64,000 nucleotides of DNA from Nectonema munidae (lineage: Eukaryota > Nematomorpha > Nectonematoida > Nectonematidae): the NCBI GenBank assembly GCA_030549495.1, contig JAUIRK010000953.1, positions 276,001-340,000 of the forward strand, read 5' to 3'. A program made the position numbers and the translations under genes. A model generated the notes under the pieces. The model ran no database searches. It was not told where the DNA came from and saw nothing but the letters and a program-made list of their open reading frames with translations. Numbering within the stretch: position 1 is the stretch's first letter; every line of letters starts with the position of its first letter. Shown here one piece after another: positions 21,744 through 36,300 of this stretch.

Positions 21744-22960
21744 ATGACGCGTATAGAACTAAATTCCTATAATAAGTCCTTCTATTTCCTTAACACTCAA
21801 ATCACTCTCTCTCAAACATACTACAAATCCTTACTCAAACAATATTCCTCTCCACTCAACAACATTCTCTCAACCCAAAATCTATACACTACATTTATTT
21901 CACCCCTCCTCACCATTATCTTTCTCTATTCACAACGGTATCAATCGCTAAACTTCTAATTAAAACCAAAATCAACTTTTAATTTAACTTAAGTTCAAAG
22001 AATATTCCTCGATAGCATTAAAAACGCAAACAAATCTTCCTAGGTTTTTGCTCTTTTCAAAGACTCTTTCCTATTATCTTTTTACTCATAAACGACTGTC
22101 ATTTATCCCTTTCTTCTAACATAGAGTGGTAAATGCTAGAAATACACCTATACTGGTGGCTAACTCACCCAAACATTCTAGAAATCACTTTGTATATAAG
22201 CTAACTAAAAAATTACTCCAAATACTCCTTACATCCCGGTTACCTCATTTCCTCTAGAAACCTATACCCCTTTACTTATATCTAACACTCAATATCTTAG
22301 ATATGAACTCATCCAAATCTAACCCTCCATTTTCTTTCAACCTATAAACAATCCAAATCAAATTCTTGACATTTGGTAAAAATATAATTCTTTCCACCAC
22401 GACCGAAAATCAAATGGCTACACGGACACTGCCCCTGTAAATGCTATTTCTACAGCAGCAAAAAATCACCAAGCAATCTTTGTAGATTTACCTACAATCA
22501 ACACAAAACACCTCATAATCTTCTACTTTTCTGCTCCCACTAGAACCAATTTCTACAAACTACTTTCATATCTAAACCTCCTCAATGCCTTAAACATTCT
22601 CATTGTCTTCAAAGTGTCAAACGTGCAATCTCCAAACCCAGAGACTTCTCACACCACAACAACTCACATTAAAAAACCAATAAAAAGAAAATCTACAAAA
22701 ATTACTACACTATTTTCTTCTATTAAAGACCTATATTCTTTACTAACTTCGCTCAATCAATCATCCTTTAACTACTACCTTAAAAATCCAGCTTTCAATT
22801 CTTCAAACTCCCTCAAGAACTAACCAATTTCTCCAAAGTCCCTCACTCTTAATCAATTTGCAAGCCAAAGCATTACAATTTTCTCAAACTTTAACTTTAT
22901 ACCTTTTGAAGCATTTCGCAAGCATAAGGAAAAGTCCGATAGTGTTTAGATATTTCTTCC
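21744..22960 (+). other. G-poor (A/C/T-rich) coding-like segment, possible old LINE body
   Basis: About 1.2 kb in which G is almost absent from the plus strand. Fragmentary frames look protein-like (TRIELNSYNKSF; DLPTINTKHLIIFYFSAPTR; SNVQSPNPETSHTTTTHIKK) but no domain is recognised. Such strand asymmetry is common in LINE coding strands, and a LINE reverse-transcriptase end lies just upstream. Confidence 0.35.
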
Positions 22961-24377
22961 TACCTACCTACATCAAACATCATAAAAACAGTGAAATTTT
23001 TAATTAAACAATAAAATCGTCAAAATTTTTAACCTAGTGTAAATATGTATATTGTATATGTGGACTTATAAACATATAAGATAAGTGTACATGAATATTT
23101 GTGAGATGTGATATCGATTTTAATAATAATTACAAATTCAAAAATAGGGATAAATATTGAAAGTTTTATTTATATTTATAATAAACAGCTGTTTATGTTA
23201 TGCATCAAAAGGAGAAAAAGTAAAAAGAATTATGAATTAAAAGGAGGAAAATTAAAAAGAGAAAAATAAAGAATTATATTTATGAATATATTTGTACACA
23301 AAAAATACACTCATATATTACAATTTTATATGTTCGTTGGCTGGATATCAAAGCACTTTCAGTCGTCAGGCTATATTCTCGCATTATGCTTGAGATGGTT
23401 AATCACAGTTTTTGTGATTTTGTTTTTAAGAGTGGGGAGCCTTGCAGATGGAATCTCTAACCTTCAACTGTTAAGCTGACAGATAAACCCTAACAACATT
23501 GAGGCTCAATTTTATATTTAATAAAAAAAAATTATTTAATAGAGTAAAATACTAGAAGGAAACTTTTAATAATCATTTTAGATAAGCATATTTAATAATG
23601 ATGTTTTGATATAGAATTAACTGATTTTACAAAACGTTTTTGGGTCCCTCTTTGGAGCTTCTATTACTACTTATTTATAAGTTTCAACGTGAGCAATAAA
23701 AACTACACAATTTGGTTTATAAAATGTATATTTTTGTTCGATTTTTTTGAAATTTTTGTCAAAATGGGTCCAATTCCATAAAGTTTTCATGGCAAAACAT
23801 AAAATAAGAATAAAAATTTATTTGACTTATGATAGTCTTTGACTCCACTGTACCTTTACCTCTATGCTTTACTTTGTTAGAGTAGGGTAAAAACTTGAAT
23901 AAATACAATTATATAATTTGAATATACGTTTGTAAACAATTAAATACCAAAGATCACTTTCTCAGTTCTTAATTGAATAAAAGAATTACAACATTGCAAA
24001 AGTTTGGAGATTTTATTTAGACACTTTTTATATGCCAATTGCAATAAAATTTTCATTGAAGATGACACTCAAGAAGTTTATTTGAAATTCTTCCTATTTT
24101 ACACTAGTAAAAATGTGTTAATGTGTTTTGATAAAGCTTGCTGAAGCTTGATTTAGCCATAGAAGAGTAGAAATGTATTTATTTAGTACCGAAGAATTAT
24201 GCAATTTTTATTTTACGCTCATCACAATACAATTATTAAGCAAAATCACTGCGGCTTTTATTAACGCAAACTAACATTAAAACAACTTAAAAAATTTATA
24301 TAATATATTTTTTTGAAATTTATTTATTGCTCCATTATCCTATGAAATTGAAAACTTGTTATGGTTTTGAATTCTAA
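22961..24377. other. Intergenic region upstream of the SPD-2/CEP192-like gene
   Basis: No gene, repeat ends or clear promoter element was seen. The two host genes G6PD (minus) and the SPD-2-like gene (plus) are divergent across 20.6-24.4 kb. Confidence 0.4.
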
Positions 24378-27300
24378 ATGAATCAATCAAGAACTGTAAA
24401 AGAATCTATTAATCTATCAAATCTCAGTATTAAAACTTTTGATTGTGAAGATGATGTTTCCCAACATTTTCTAAATTCCGGAATATTACAAAGTTTAGGT
24501 TTAGTTTTTGTATCTAATTATAAAATTTTATATAAAACTAAAAGATATTTTTTGTATAAAAGTCTATCTTAAATGTATAATAATTTAAGCGAAAAATATA
24601 ATAGGATATGACAAATTTTTATTAAAAATAATATCTCGACTCTTTTAGTTCCGTCTCACAATTATTTGATAAAATTTCCTAAGTTGAAAATGACTCAGAA
24701 AAATATTCTCTTAATAAAATTTGTCATATTATCTTGTTATATTCTCATATATTTTGCAATAGATAATATGACAGCCCTTCAGCCTCATCCTATTATGTAT
24801 TATATTTAGATTCGAATAAAAATTTTGAAAATTTTCATGTAAAGCCAACATTGAATGATAGTTTCGAAAGTGACCATGATAATAATGAAGATATAAAGTT
24901 AGAAGAAGAAGATTTGGAAGCTTTATGTAGTAGCGAAGAAGATTCTATTAGAGAATATAAAACTGGTAAAAATTTTATATCTTAAATAAACATTTGAGTT
25001 TATTTATTTGATATCTTATTGTATTTTGTATGGTTCACAAAATTCTAATTAAACCGATTTTTGAAATCTTATACAAATAGAAATATTTTTATTCTGAATA
25101 TAAAAATACATATAAATCTCTATAAATCATATAAAGCATAACTCTTAAGGAATCTCTTGTAAACTAATTTTTTTTATTAATCTACTATTTGTCTGCTTTC
25201 TTTTTCAATGGAATTCAAAATAAACGATTTTAATTTTTTGGGACACTGGTGTTCCACTGGTCCTCAATGTGCTAGATGAAATTTATGTTAGTTATTTTGC
25301 ACTTCAAAGCTAGAGTGCTTTTTGAGTGATATAAATTTTTTAATGGTGGTGAAACAATGGTATAATTTTTAACTACCGCAATTACAAACGTCAATAAAAT
25401 TTAACAGTTCGATTAGTTAATATCAACGAAAGCATTTTCACATTTTTTTATATTATAGAAAAAATTCTAACTACTATATATTTTAATTAACTCTAAATTA
25501 TTCTCTTAGAAGCTTGGTAAAGTTCTGGAGACATTAACCCTTTCAGTTCAGATCATGTCTTTTTAATCATTATAAGTGCTGATTGTTTCAAGGATACTAT
25601 ATGTCTTACTGTTTTGATTTATCCTGACTAGATAAAGATATACCACTTTAAAATTCTTAGATGCGTGTTGAGGTATTAAGCACTCAAGGATGCATGTCTA
25701 GGATATAAAAATCTACTTTCACACTCAGAAAGTTTGAGATTTCGTAAATGAAAGGGTCTAATATATTTTTATACCGTATCGACCATTTTTGGAAGGGCCA
25801 CAAATTTTAATTTGCCATCTTCTAAATGTGGATAACAAAATCTTTTTCACAAAATATGTATAACGCATTGAAAAATGTCATGAAAATATTAATGCAAACA
25901 TCTTATAGTAAAAATTTTTTCATCAAAACATATGAAAAACTGTATGAGTTAAGACATATTCCTTGAAATATGCGGTTTCAAAAAGGGTTCTCCTGGTTTT
26001 TCTGAAAAAACTTACTTTAGATTTATGAATTAGTTTTTGGAGTGGTCTATGTAGAGTCTGCAAACAAAATAGGTCAATAGATCACTGACTTTAAACTTTT
26101 GATATGAAATAAAAAGTTTTTGATTTTTGGGATCTTCTAAATGACTAATGCGTTATCCTCAACTCTAATTGTAAGAAAAACTTGGGTGTCATTTTCTGCC
26201 ATTCTCAATTTAATAAAAGTATATATATGGAGAATTAGCGTTTCTGTTTAAATAATTTTAGGATATCAAAACTATCTTGCAGTTGTTTAGCCCCATTTTT
26301 TGGACCAGCTGGATCTGTTTGAAGATTTCTTATATTTCTTGATATTGGTCTTCCCAAATAAAACTTAGTAACTAAATATTGTGCTATGGGGAGCAATAAG
26401 CTTATCAGAAAATTGAGAAGAATCGCTTGAAGCTAAACTGCTACTTTCGGAGAATTCTTTGATGAGTATGAATACGAATCATTACTGATTTCACTAATTT
26501 AGCATATCCTGGCTTTGAGTCAAACTTGAAATAAGATAGTGTCAAGAAAAATTTGAGGAAAGATTAAAATCAGGGAAGGTTCAATATCTTATACAACCTT
26601 ATGGCTATAAAACTTGCCAACGTCAAGAATTAAATCAATTTTATATAGTGATGTCTGATAGGATTTTTAAAGATTGTATAACAGAACTTCGAAACGTTCC
26701 CATTATAATAATCTTCATTCTTTGGACAATACACATACATGAATAGGTAAAACTATCTGAACAATTGTAAATGTAATTGTGGACACGTATTTGCCAACAA
26801 ATGCGTGGAAAATGGATTTCTCTAACATGCGTGCTACTTTATTGGTTGTGTGACATAACAAATGATATGCAGTTTTTCCGTTAGCTTTTCTTTTGATGTG
26901 CATAGGCGCACATCCTTAAAATTATTAGGGGAGGGGGGATTTGATTTTAAATATTTGTAACTGAAACTCATACCTAAAACAAGTAAAGTAATATGAAACG
27001 TATACTCATAAGTCAAACACTTCTTCGAATGATATAAAATTGAAAAAATTCAAAATTATTGGTAGAGTGAAAGGTTTTTTCATCACCCTCCCCCTGCCCC
27101 ACCCGTGGGGCGCAGTTGTAGGGGTATCGTAATAGCTGTGCTGCAAGGATTAAAATACGCTGAACATATTTGCTACGATGTTTCACCTGCAAAATTAATT
27201 AACTTTTTAGTATTGGAACAATTTCAATTTTGAATATATTCTCCAAACGTGAACAATTAAATTGCCTTAAAACCTCAAGTCATTCGAAACAAGAGCGAAA

Positions 27301-30300
27301 ATCTTATTGACATGTTAAAAATGTACATTTTGGATATGTGTCAATATATACTATGCATACATATAATAGATAGATGATATATCTTTAGACGTAGCACCAA
27401 TATTTAGATTCCGATATGTCTATTTATTAAAAGAAAAAATACCTTGTTTTTTCGAAATATTAAAATTTTATTATTTTTATGCTACTCATTAGTCATAGAT
27501 AATGAATGCATCGTATTTTCATTGATAGCATTAATTGCTTTTAAGGTTTTGTTTCAAATTATAAAAATATATTATTGTAGATTTTGGGTTTACATACAAA
27601 GATTTTAGGAAAATCAAAGTTCATATTACTGCACCACTAAGAACCGTTTCTTAAAAAAGAAACAAAAGTTTAGTGAATTTTTAAAGTTAGTGATTTTTGT
27701 TTAATGAAAATTTATTTTAACTCTCTAAACCAAAGTTTAACTTTTTCAAAAGTCTAACATTTAATTAACAATTGAAAGAAATACTTTTATCGCTTTCGCC
27801 CCTCGTCTGAGCGAATTTATTTCACTTGCATTTTAAGATTTGCCGACGATAAATGAAGTAGATGAAGAAACTTGCTCAACGATTACGAATTCTGTCTCGA
27901 ATGTTCTTTGTTCTCCCAAAACAAACACCACACCCCTCTCTAACAAACATTTTCCTCAAAATCCTTCGACATCCAATTTTCATGAAACCCTACCTATCAA
28001 TGACTCAGTGGATGTTTTCTATACTCCACAAAATGCGCCCTCAGGTTATATATATTTATCTTACTCCGTACCTCTTTCTTTCTTTCTTACTTTCTTTCAA
28101 AATCTCAAGAATGACTGAAATATTTAATGGCTACTCGAACCAGGCCCATTTTCGAAGGCTCTTTAAACACTTCTATTTTATTGATTTTATTTGTTAATAA
28201 AGCGTGCAAATAACTGCTTTCAATGAAATATGTACTTTAAATCTTTATAGAATCCAAAAATTAATTAAGTTCAATCTTTCCTGTAAACAAAAGACTTCTT
28301 GCCCTAATTTCAACAAAAATTTTATCTTACTTTTTGAAAGATGCTCATATAATTGTAATCACATTTATAATTTCTTTGTTATACCTTTTTCAGTTTAGCA
28401 TTTAAAGCAAAAATTCCATATAAAAATTTCAATGTTCGTCTTTTTAAACACATCAGACATGAAGCATTTATTAATCCTATTTTTATCACTATCTAATCTA
28501 TATGTAAAAGGCGAGGCTTCATTCATCTTTTTAAAATTTCAAAGAGTTGCTAAACGAAAGTGGAAAAATTGAACGATGAATCTTAACGCTTCTAAGCCAT
28601 GTGTAAATGGAACCCATCAAATAAATTAATGATTAATTATATTTCTTTTCGAATACTTTTTTTTATTTTAATTACTTTTTCATTATGTTTAGTCTATGTG
28701 ACCAATCTGTCAGTTTCTGTTTTCGAAGATGTGTCTACTAAATGTGCTAAATATAAGTTAGAATAATAGAATTCTTACAATCAGTTGAATAATCTATGAT
28801 TTGTTCAAAAAATTAATGTTTATTTTAGTAGGTTTTATAAAATGTTAAGTCTTATTTATCTATCCTTCTTTTTGGTATATATTATTTTGAATAATTTTTT
28901 TAATTCAGAGTTTTCTAACGGCAGTTTTAAGAACTACTCCAAGTTTTCACCCTTTGGATCTTTTGGAGAAATGCAAATTTTCAATAACGATGAGCAAAAT
29001 TATAAATTTGATAGCTTTGAATTCACATCTGATCCAGGTTCATTTTTCATTATAATTCTAATTGATATATTCTTTTTAAGTTTTTGAGAGCATGCTTTTG
29101 ATTTTTAATGAATGATTTACAATTTTCAAAAAACTGATATTGACAAAATAATTGTATATCTAGTCAATATTTCTATTAGATTATTATTGCTTTGAATAAT
29201 TTAGTGGCTCACTGCCCTCCTCTAGCCCATTCCTAGCTTCGAACTTGGGCGTATGTAAAAAATTACAAATTATCAAAAATATATACTTTTGAGTTGAGTT
29301 CCTTGATGACTGAAGAATAATATTTTCATATAAAACCGTTTATATGGACACAAAATATGATATATTCATTTGCAACAGTATCATGAAATTATTTTATATC
29401 GATTTACAACTGACTTAAAAAATCAATAAGTCATGGTGCAATAAAGTATGTTCTTTTTATAGTTAACAGTATGAGGTGAGTAGATTTAAGGAGAAAAAAC
29501 TGAAAACTAAATTGATCTCAAATTTTTTTATCTAAAATAAGAATAGCAATATGAGCAGGCCCGTAGCCAGAAGAAAATTTAGGAGGGACTAAAAATAATA
29601 AGATATTAGCACCGGGGTTCCAAAATCTTTACATCTTATTATATCTCTATGTTAGTATTTCTTTTATCGGTCATCTGTATAAAAGACTGTGGGATGTGTT
29701 AAGATTCGTGTAAATTTGCAAAATTAGTGTTATTTTATTTTAAAAGTTTTCTAATTCTTTTAGAAATATTAATTTGGAAAATTTGAGGGGGGGGGGGGGT
29801 AAAGCCTTTTATTGCCCCTTCCTGCCTATAGCTCTGTATATGAGTATGTTCCTAGATTAAAAAATAATTATCGATATATATATTCAAAGTACAACCAAAC
29901 CTAGACAACTCTGTGGAACGATATAAAGTGTTCTTTGTGAAGAGGTCATCGTCTAATTAATGTCGGCTAACTTCATCCAGTATTTATTGGAAGAAACGGA
30001 AGCTTGACTGACTGTAGTAAGTGAAGATTGGAACTTCATATTGAAATTTTAGCCAAGCCCTTCCTACAACAAAAACAAGAGCGTGCAAAGCGGTTTTTTG
30101 TTGTGCGAATTAAAATATTAAGTATTTTCGAACAATGTCTTCATTTTTTTATATAATTTAATATATAAAACATAATTCCCAAATTTAATTCAATTTTATT
30201 TGCCAAAAAAGTAATACATTTTATCTTTTTTTATTTAAAAAAGTAACGAAGATTTTATCTTGTAATTAGAGACACAGGCAATGAGAAGGTACTTTATTAC

Positions 30301-33300
30301 AAATATCAGGGTATTGTATTCAAAAACTAGGTCAATCAATTCAGGGGGACGGCTAAACTTAGATATTTTCCACTTTAACTTTCTTCTGAACATTGAATTT
30401 TATGATTCAACAAAAGAACTTAAGAATACAATTTCAAGATAATTTTTGTTAACTGAAGCTGTAAAATTTATTCAAAATGAAGCTTTGTCTTCAAATAGTC
30501 CTGGAAATGCGCAAGACGTGTAAAATTGTCTTACAAGATATATGAATTATTTATTATAAGAAGTAAAGACTTCGATTAGAAAATATCCTCCTTTAATACT
30601 TTTCAATTGTGCTAAAGACAATAACCTTTTGGAAATCGGTTTCTTCCTACATTGAAAGTTAAACAAAACTATTCGAAAGGTCGTACAGCCTAGAGATCAG
30701 TTCCATTAATAATAATGATAATAATTTCTTTAAATTACAACAACATATGATAAAAATTTCTTTTATAAGCAAAGATGATGAGATTGTTTAGTTTATAGTT
30801 TTAAGGATCATCACAAACCCCTTCCACAGATTAACACAAAAGAAGCATAAATTAAAACATATACTTGTCACGCACTCGGACAACTCAGATTTCGTCTGGA
30901 GAGAGGGGGGGGGGGAGCACTTTTCGTTTTTGGGGGGCAGTACCCTGTGCTTCTTTTGCAACGTCTATGACCCTGCTAGGGAACAATGGTACTAAATGAG
31001 TTAATGAGTATCACAGCAGTAAAACTCAGTCATTGTAAGGTGATCACAATTTTTTGAAAGATTGTATAGACACATCAATATTTTTAAATAAATAATGGAA
31101 TTCTGTCCCATTTTTTCACACTCATTGTAGCCTTAATATTTTCCAAGTCTATAATTTTGTTCAAGTGAGAGATGCGTTGCCATGATATGAAGCAAATCTT
31201 TTTAATGCTTCAATAACTGAGAAAGGCTTTAGCTCTTGACTGTCAACATTATTTTCATCATCTTGAGAATAACATCATTTTCATCATCAAAATCTGTATC
31301 ATTAACGCTATCAAGAGCACGAATTTCTTGATTGCTTTCCATCTGCGAGGTGTTCAGCAGTAGGTAAGATTTTGTCAATTTGATCAGGTTCTGTATAATC
31401 ATGATTAACAACTCTTTGGAAAGTGTAAATATTGGAGCTGGTACTTCGACAAAATTATTATTTTTTTCACTTTCTTGAGAGGAATTTAATTCTTTTTGTT
31501 TAAAATCAAAGCCAGAACGTACAAAACATTTTAATTATTGAACTTTCGACTTCATCCCATGACTTATTTAACCAGTATATAGCCTGCAGAAGAAACGTTT
31601 TACGAAAGACTTCGGGCTATTTATAGTAGCATCAATTTCTAATTAATTTAAAATGTAGGTGAGTCGTTTTTTTATATATATTTTACTTCACACTCTGAAT
31701 AATTCCTTGGTCCATTGGTTGACAAATATAAGTCGTTTTTGAAGGAAGAAAAATGAATTGTATATTTTAAACGTTAAAGTTAAGTGAAGGCGAGCATTGT
31801 CTAAAAAAGCAATATATTTTCCGTTTCTGAGCTTGCATACTTTAATTAAGTTTTTTCAGCCAAGTTGTAAAAATGTCACTAGTGATCCAAGTTTTTGAAT
31901 TATTTAAATATGTAACAGGTAAATCGTCGATTTTTGAGGCTTTGAAACACTGTGTTTTTTTATTTTTTCCAATTATAATTGGGTTCATTCAGTTTTTCTC
32001 CGGTTATTGTTTGAATCAAAAATACATTTTGCTAATTAAAATATTCCAAGCCAAAAATTATTTTTTTATATTGTGACTGAAAAATTTTAAAAGTTGAAAT
32101 AATTGACTTAAAGCTAAACCATGAGCGCCCATGGATGTACACTGGAGCGTTAGGTTTTTATAACAAGTTAATATCTAGATATTGTCTTGATGATGACCTT
32201 ATGATTTGTTAAGGAAAAGTGATAGAAGAGGATGAAAGAAAGTTAGGCTTTGGCTTGGCATCCAGCCACAATGTAAGAGTAGATGCTTTCTCTCTCACTT
32301 TTTTCATGTAGTGTGTATGTTTACGTGAATGTTTGGATCTTTAGAATACCTCTTGGTCCATACCAAATCATAACTTTTCTTCCTTCTTCCGAGACAGGTG
32401 CAAGCCATGTGGAGGACCTCTGCAAGTCACCAAAACAAATTCAAGATTTGAGAGAGTATGTTTTAAGAGTCCTTATATGTGCATTTTTGATCTAATCGTA
32501 TTTCCCTGATTTTCAGGCTTCATTTGGAATGGAGAAACAAATAAATTCTCCTCTTCCAACCACCTACGACAAAGAAGTAAAAAAGGGTAATCGCAGTGAA
32601 GATGATGATGGACATTCGTTCACTTCTTCAAGTATGCCTTCATTTTTCTTCCAACAATAATTATGATGTGTTGACTGATTATATCTCTGAGAGCGATTAT
32701 ATCTCTGATTGCATTAACCAATGTTTTTAATCAGAAGTAGCACTGAGAATGGCTCATTAATCCATATGTAGACGACATTTGGTAATTTGATATTAACTAC
32801 ATTACGTTTGCTTTTCTTTTTGAGGGAATTTCCTTATAACTTAAAACGGCGATTTATCTTTTGGGTCACTGGTCATCCATTTTTTCTGAAAGGTTTCTAA
32901 TCAAAAAATCGTTTGCATCATTTAAAGATTGCGATCGGATTAATTGGGTTAAGGAATTAGTTTCAAATTTTATTTTTGTTTCTCTCCAGATGAAGGTTCT
33001 TTCGCTAAATTTCCCTCATCTGTTCCCTATACTCCAGTACAAAATACAGAAAACAAAAAGATTTGGTCTTCTACTCCTTTCGTTCGTGGCTCATTGGCTG
33101 CATCAAAAATATCTAAAGATAGTTCCATTTCACCTCGACCAAGCGCCTTCACTTCTCTAGATATGAAACAAGTAATTATTTGTATATACCTTTATCCTTG
33201 TAATTATAATTTCTTTCGTTGGTTTATCTGGGAATTGTAATATCGAGTCTATAAACCGTATAATTTTGCTGGTGTGCTTCCAAATAAGATATCTCTATAA

Positions 33301-36300
33301 GATGTCATTTTAATCGGAAATATCCTATTTTTATGCTAAAATAGGAAAAATATTAGTTGAAAATAAATGATATTTATATCTAAAAATCATAGAATTGAAC
33401 TATAGAGCTTCGATGAAAATGATTTACTTGATTAATAAAGATTTTTTTGGTAGCAATTTTTACGTGTGTATAAAAAATTATACTGTTCTTTTTTTGATTG
33501 ATATTGTTTAAAAAAAAATTGTAAATCACCAAAAAATAGGCGATGAACTCTTTTGCATAAGAAGTTTCCAATTGTGTTAATTTTATAGCTATAAAATTAA
33601 TTCTAGTGCTGTCCAGCAAATATCTTTCTTTATAAACTAAGTAAGCAAACAAATGGAGCATCAATATATATTTTTGACATAGAAAGTCAAATAAGAAATT
33701 AATACTAAACACAATTAAATTATTGCCCTCTATTCTATAAAAGATACGTAACTGATATTAAAATAATGGACCTATATTAAATTTGTATCATAAAATTTCT
33801 GATCACATACCTTCACTAAAAAATCATTTTTCTTTTTCATTCCTAAACTAAAAGCATTATCGCTAATCTTCGTAATTTATTGCATAAAAAATCTCTCTCG
33901 ATAAATGGTAATTGGTTAAAATTCGTATATTTTTTTGTATATCAATGTCTTTCGTATATCAAAAGTAAAATAACAGATTTATCTTTCGAGAAATAAATCA
34001 ATATTATTATAAAGTTTTCATTAATTTTTAAAGTAGTTTATTCTGATTTCATAAATTTAATTTCAAAATTTTACCACAAAAAAAACTTTTTTTAAAAAAA
34101 TATTTTTGACATTTAAGTCTCGATATTAATTTGACTTTCAGCGAACTATTTTGAAACTTTTACTATTTCCAATATGGCTGGCTATAAAGCTCTTTCAGAT
34201 GTATCTTGTTATTTACAATTGTTAATTTTTTATATTTTGAAGAATTTGTCTATTATGAATAAAATTAAAAAAAATATATGTATCATTTTGAGTCTTTTAA
34301 AAGCTTAGTTATGTGTAAAAGAACATTTCTAAACTTTATACAACAAATTATTTATGTGATTTCATTTTTAAGCAATATATTTTGTCTTAAAGTTGGATGA
34401 TTACTTATTAATGCAATTTTAATATCTATAAAAAGTGTATGTTTGAAAAATGAACTGTTTCACTTTTCTTCCTTTACTTTTATCATTTTAGCTTTGTCTG
34501 TATGATTATTTTGTAATTATTTTTAGTTATCCGAGGAGATTGTTAGTTTGAAAAAAACGATAAAGAAGGATGATGTTGCTTTGCAGTTATTATCTCAATC
34601 CTACATAACTGTTGCTAAGAATCGCAATAATGTACTAAAGGAAATGAATTCACAAGATTTTGACTCTTTTATTACTCCAAAAGTCGAAAAGAAGCAGGTG
34701 AAAGACAGACATACTCAATATTTTTCACAAGAGGATGATAAAGAAAATCACGCTACCTCTATTAAGATTGAGGAGAAGAAGAAAGACCCCCGTGTTCATT
34801 TGAACATCAAAGAAAACGATCAGACTCCTGCAAAGATTTTGAAAAAAAGTATTCACTCCCTCATTCCTCCTAAAGTGCAAAGACAAATGATTCCCAGTGC
34901 CTTAAAGAAAAATAGTGATGACTCTTTGCTTACTAAAGATTCTTCGAAATCGCATCAAATCGTTTTTGTTGAGGTCAAAGAAAGCGAATTACGCTATACA
35001 CCAGGCTTTCCATCAACAGCGGAAATAGCATTGACTAATAGAAGTGGGTGTGCTATTTCTTTGTATGCTTCTGCAGTATGCCAACAAGAAGATGCAGAAC
35101 GATGTGACTTCACTATTTCGCCTAATAATTTTTTCAAGATTGAAGGATATTCGACAAATCATATTTCTCTAACTCTAAATTCATCATTACATCTTTCAAA
35201 AACTCTCATCACTTTGCGAATCATTTCATCGAATCCGAAAACTATAATTCAACCATGTCCAAATCATTTGCTCGCCTTCATAACAGTTCTGCCTAGGATT
35301 GAAGTGCTACAACTCAATCCTCTTTCTTACATTCCTGCATTTACTTCTGCTGACCTGAACCTTCAAGTCAAAAACAATGAAGACTTTCCTTTACGCCTTA
35401 GCTTCGAAATCAGTGAAGACACGGTACTCATTTACTTTATTATAAGACATTTTGATCAACAGGGAGTGAATTGTGATCAGCGATGAAAAAACTTCAATTT
35501 TCAATGAGATCCTTTAAAATGAATATTTAACCTCCTTTAACTTGGGATTGAGTGAATTTTATTTAAAAAATGAAGTCTAATAAAAAGAATTCGTTAGGTA
35601 GAAATAAACTATTTTTAGAGATACAATTGAGCGACATATGATAAAGCGGTAACTTCTGTTTTTGTCATATTTTTTCTATTTCAAACATTTTTGTAAATTG
35701 TCATTTTACATTTATTTGAATTACAAGATTGAGTATAACTTTTATAATAAAGATTTTAGCTTTTTTTCAAATTAGTTTTAGAATTACTAATTTGTAATTT
35801 TTTCTATTCCAATAGCTCCTTTACTTAACCCTTATTAGCCCACTCTACTATATACATTGATAAGTATTTTGCCAGTTACATGCAAAGTTAGTTACATGCA
35901 AATTTTACCTCCTGTTCATGAAATATATATGCGATTGATGGTTTGCTCATACTTTGCAGTCTAAAAATAAATGATCGATAATTCATTATGTAATGCTAAC
36001 TTAAATAACTATTGTAAAAGTTTAAGTTAGCAATCCTTATTTTAACAAGAAAATAACTTACTTACTTAAAAAAAACTCTAAAAGTATTTTAAATTAAAAA
36101 AAAATTTTAAGCTATTTTCTAAAAAAAGAAAAAATATATTACTTCAAAATTTTTAAGATGAAAAATATTTTATGCTCCATTTTGTGGCATGATTTTAATA
36201 AATCTATTGAAACAAACTACACATGTATTCCAATGAGCTTTTTAGCTAACTTTTTTGGAAGAAATTTTTTTTCTATTTTGTTATATTACAAGTGAAAATT

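Noticed and set aside
30903-30914. The G runs here and at 21335 and 29787 as quadruplex or regulatory motifs.
   Set aside because: They are single homopolymer runs within or near miniature-element remnants; runs of this kind are also prone to assembly error.
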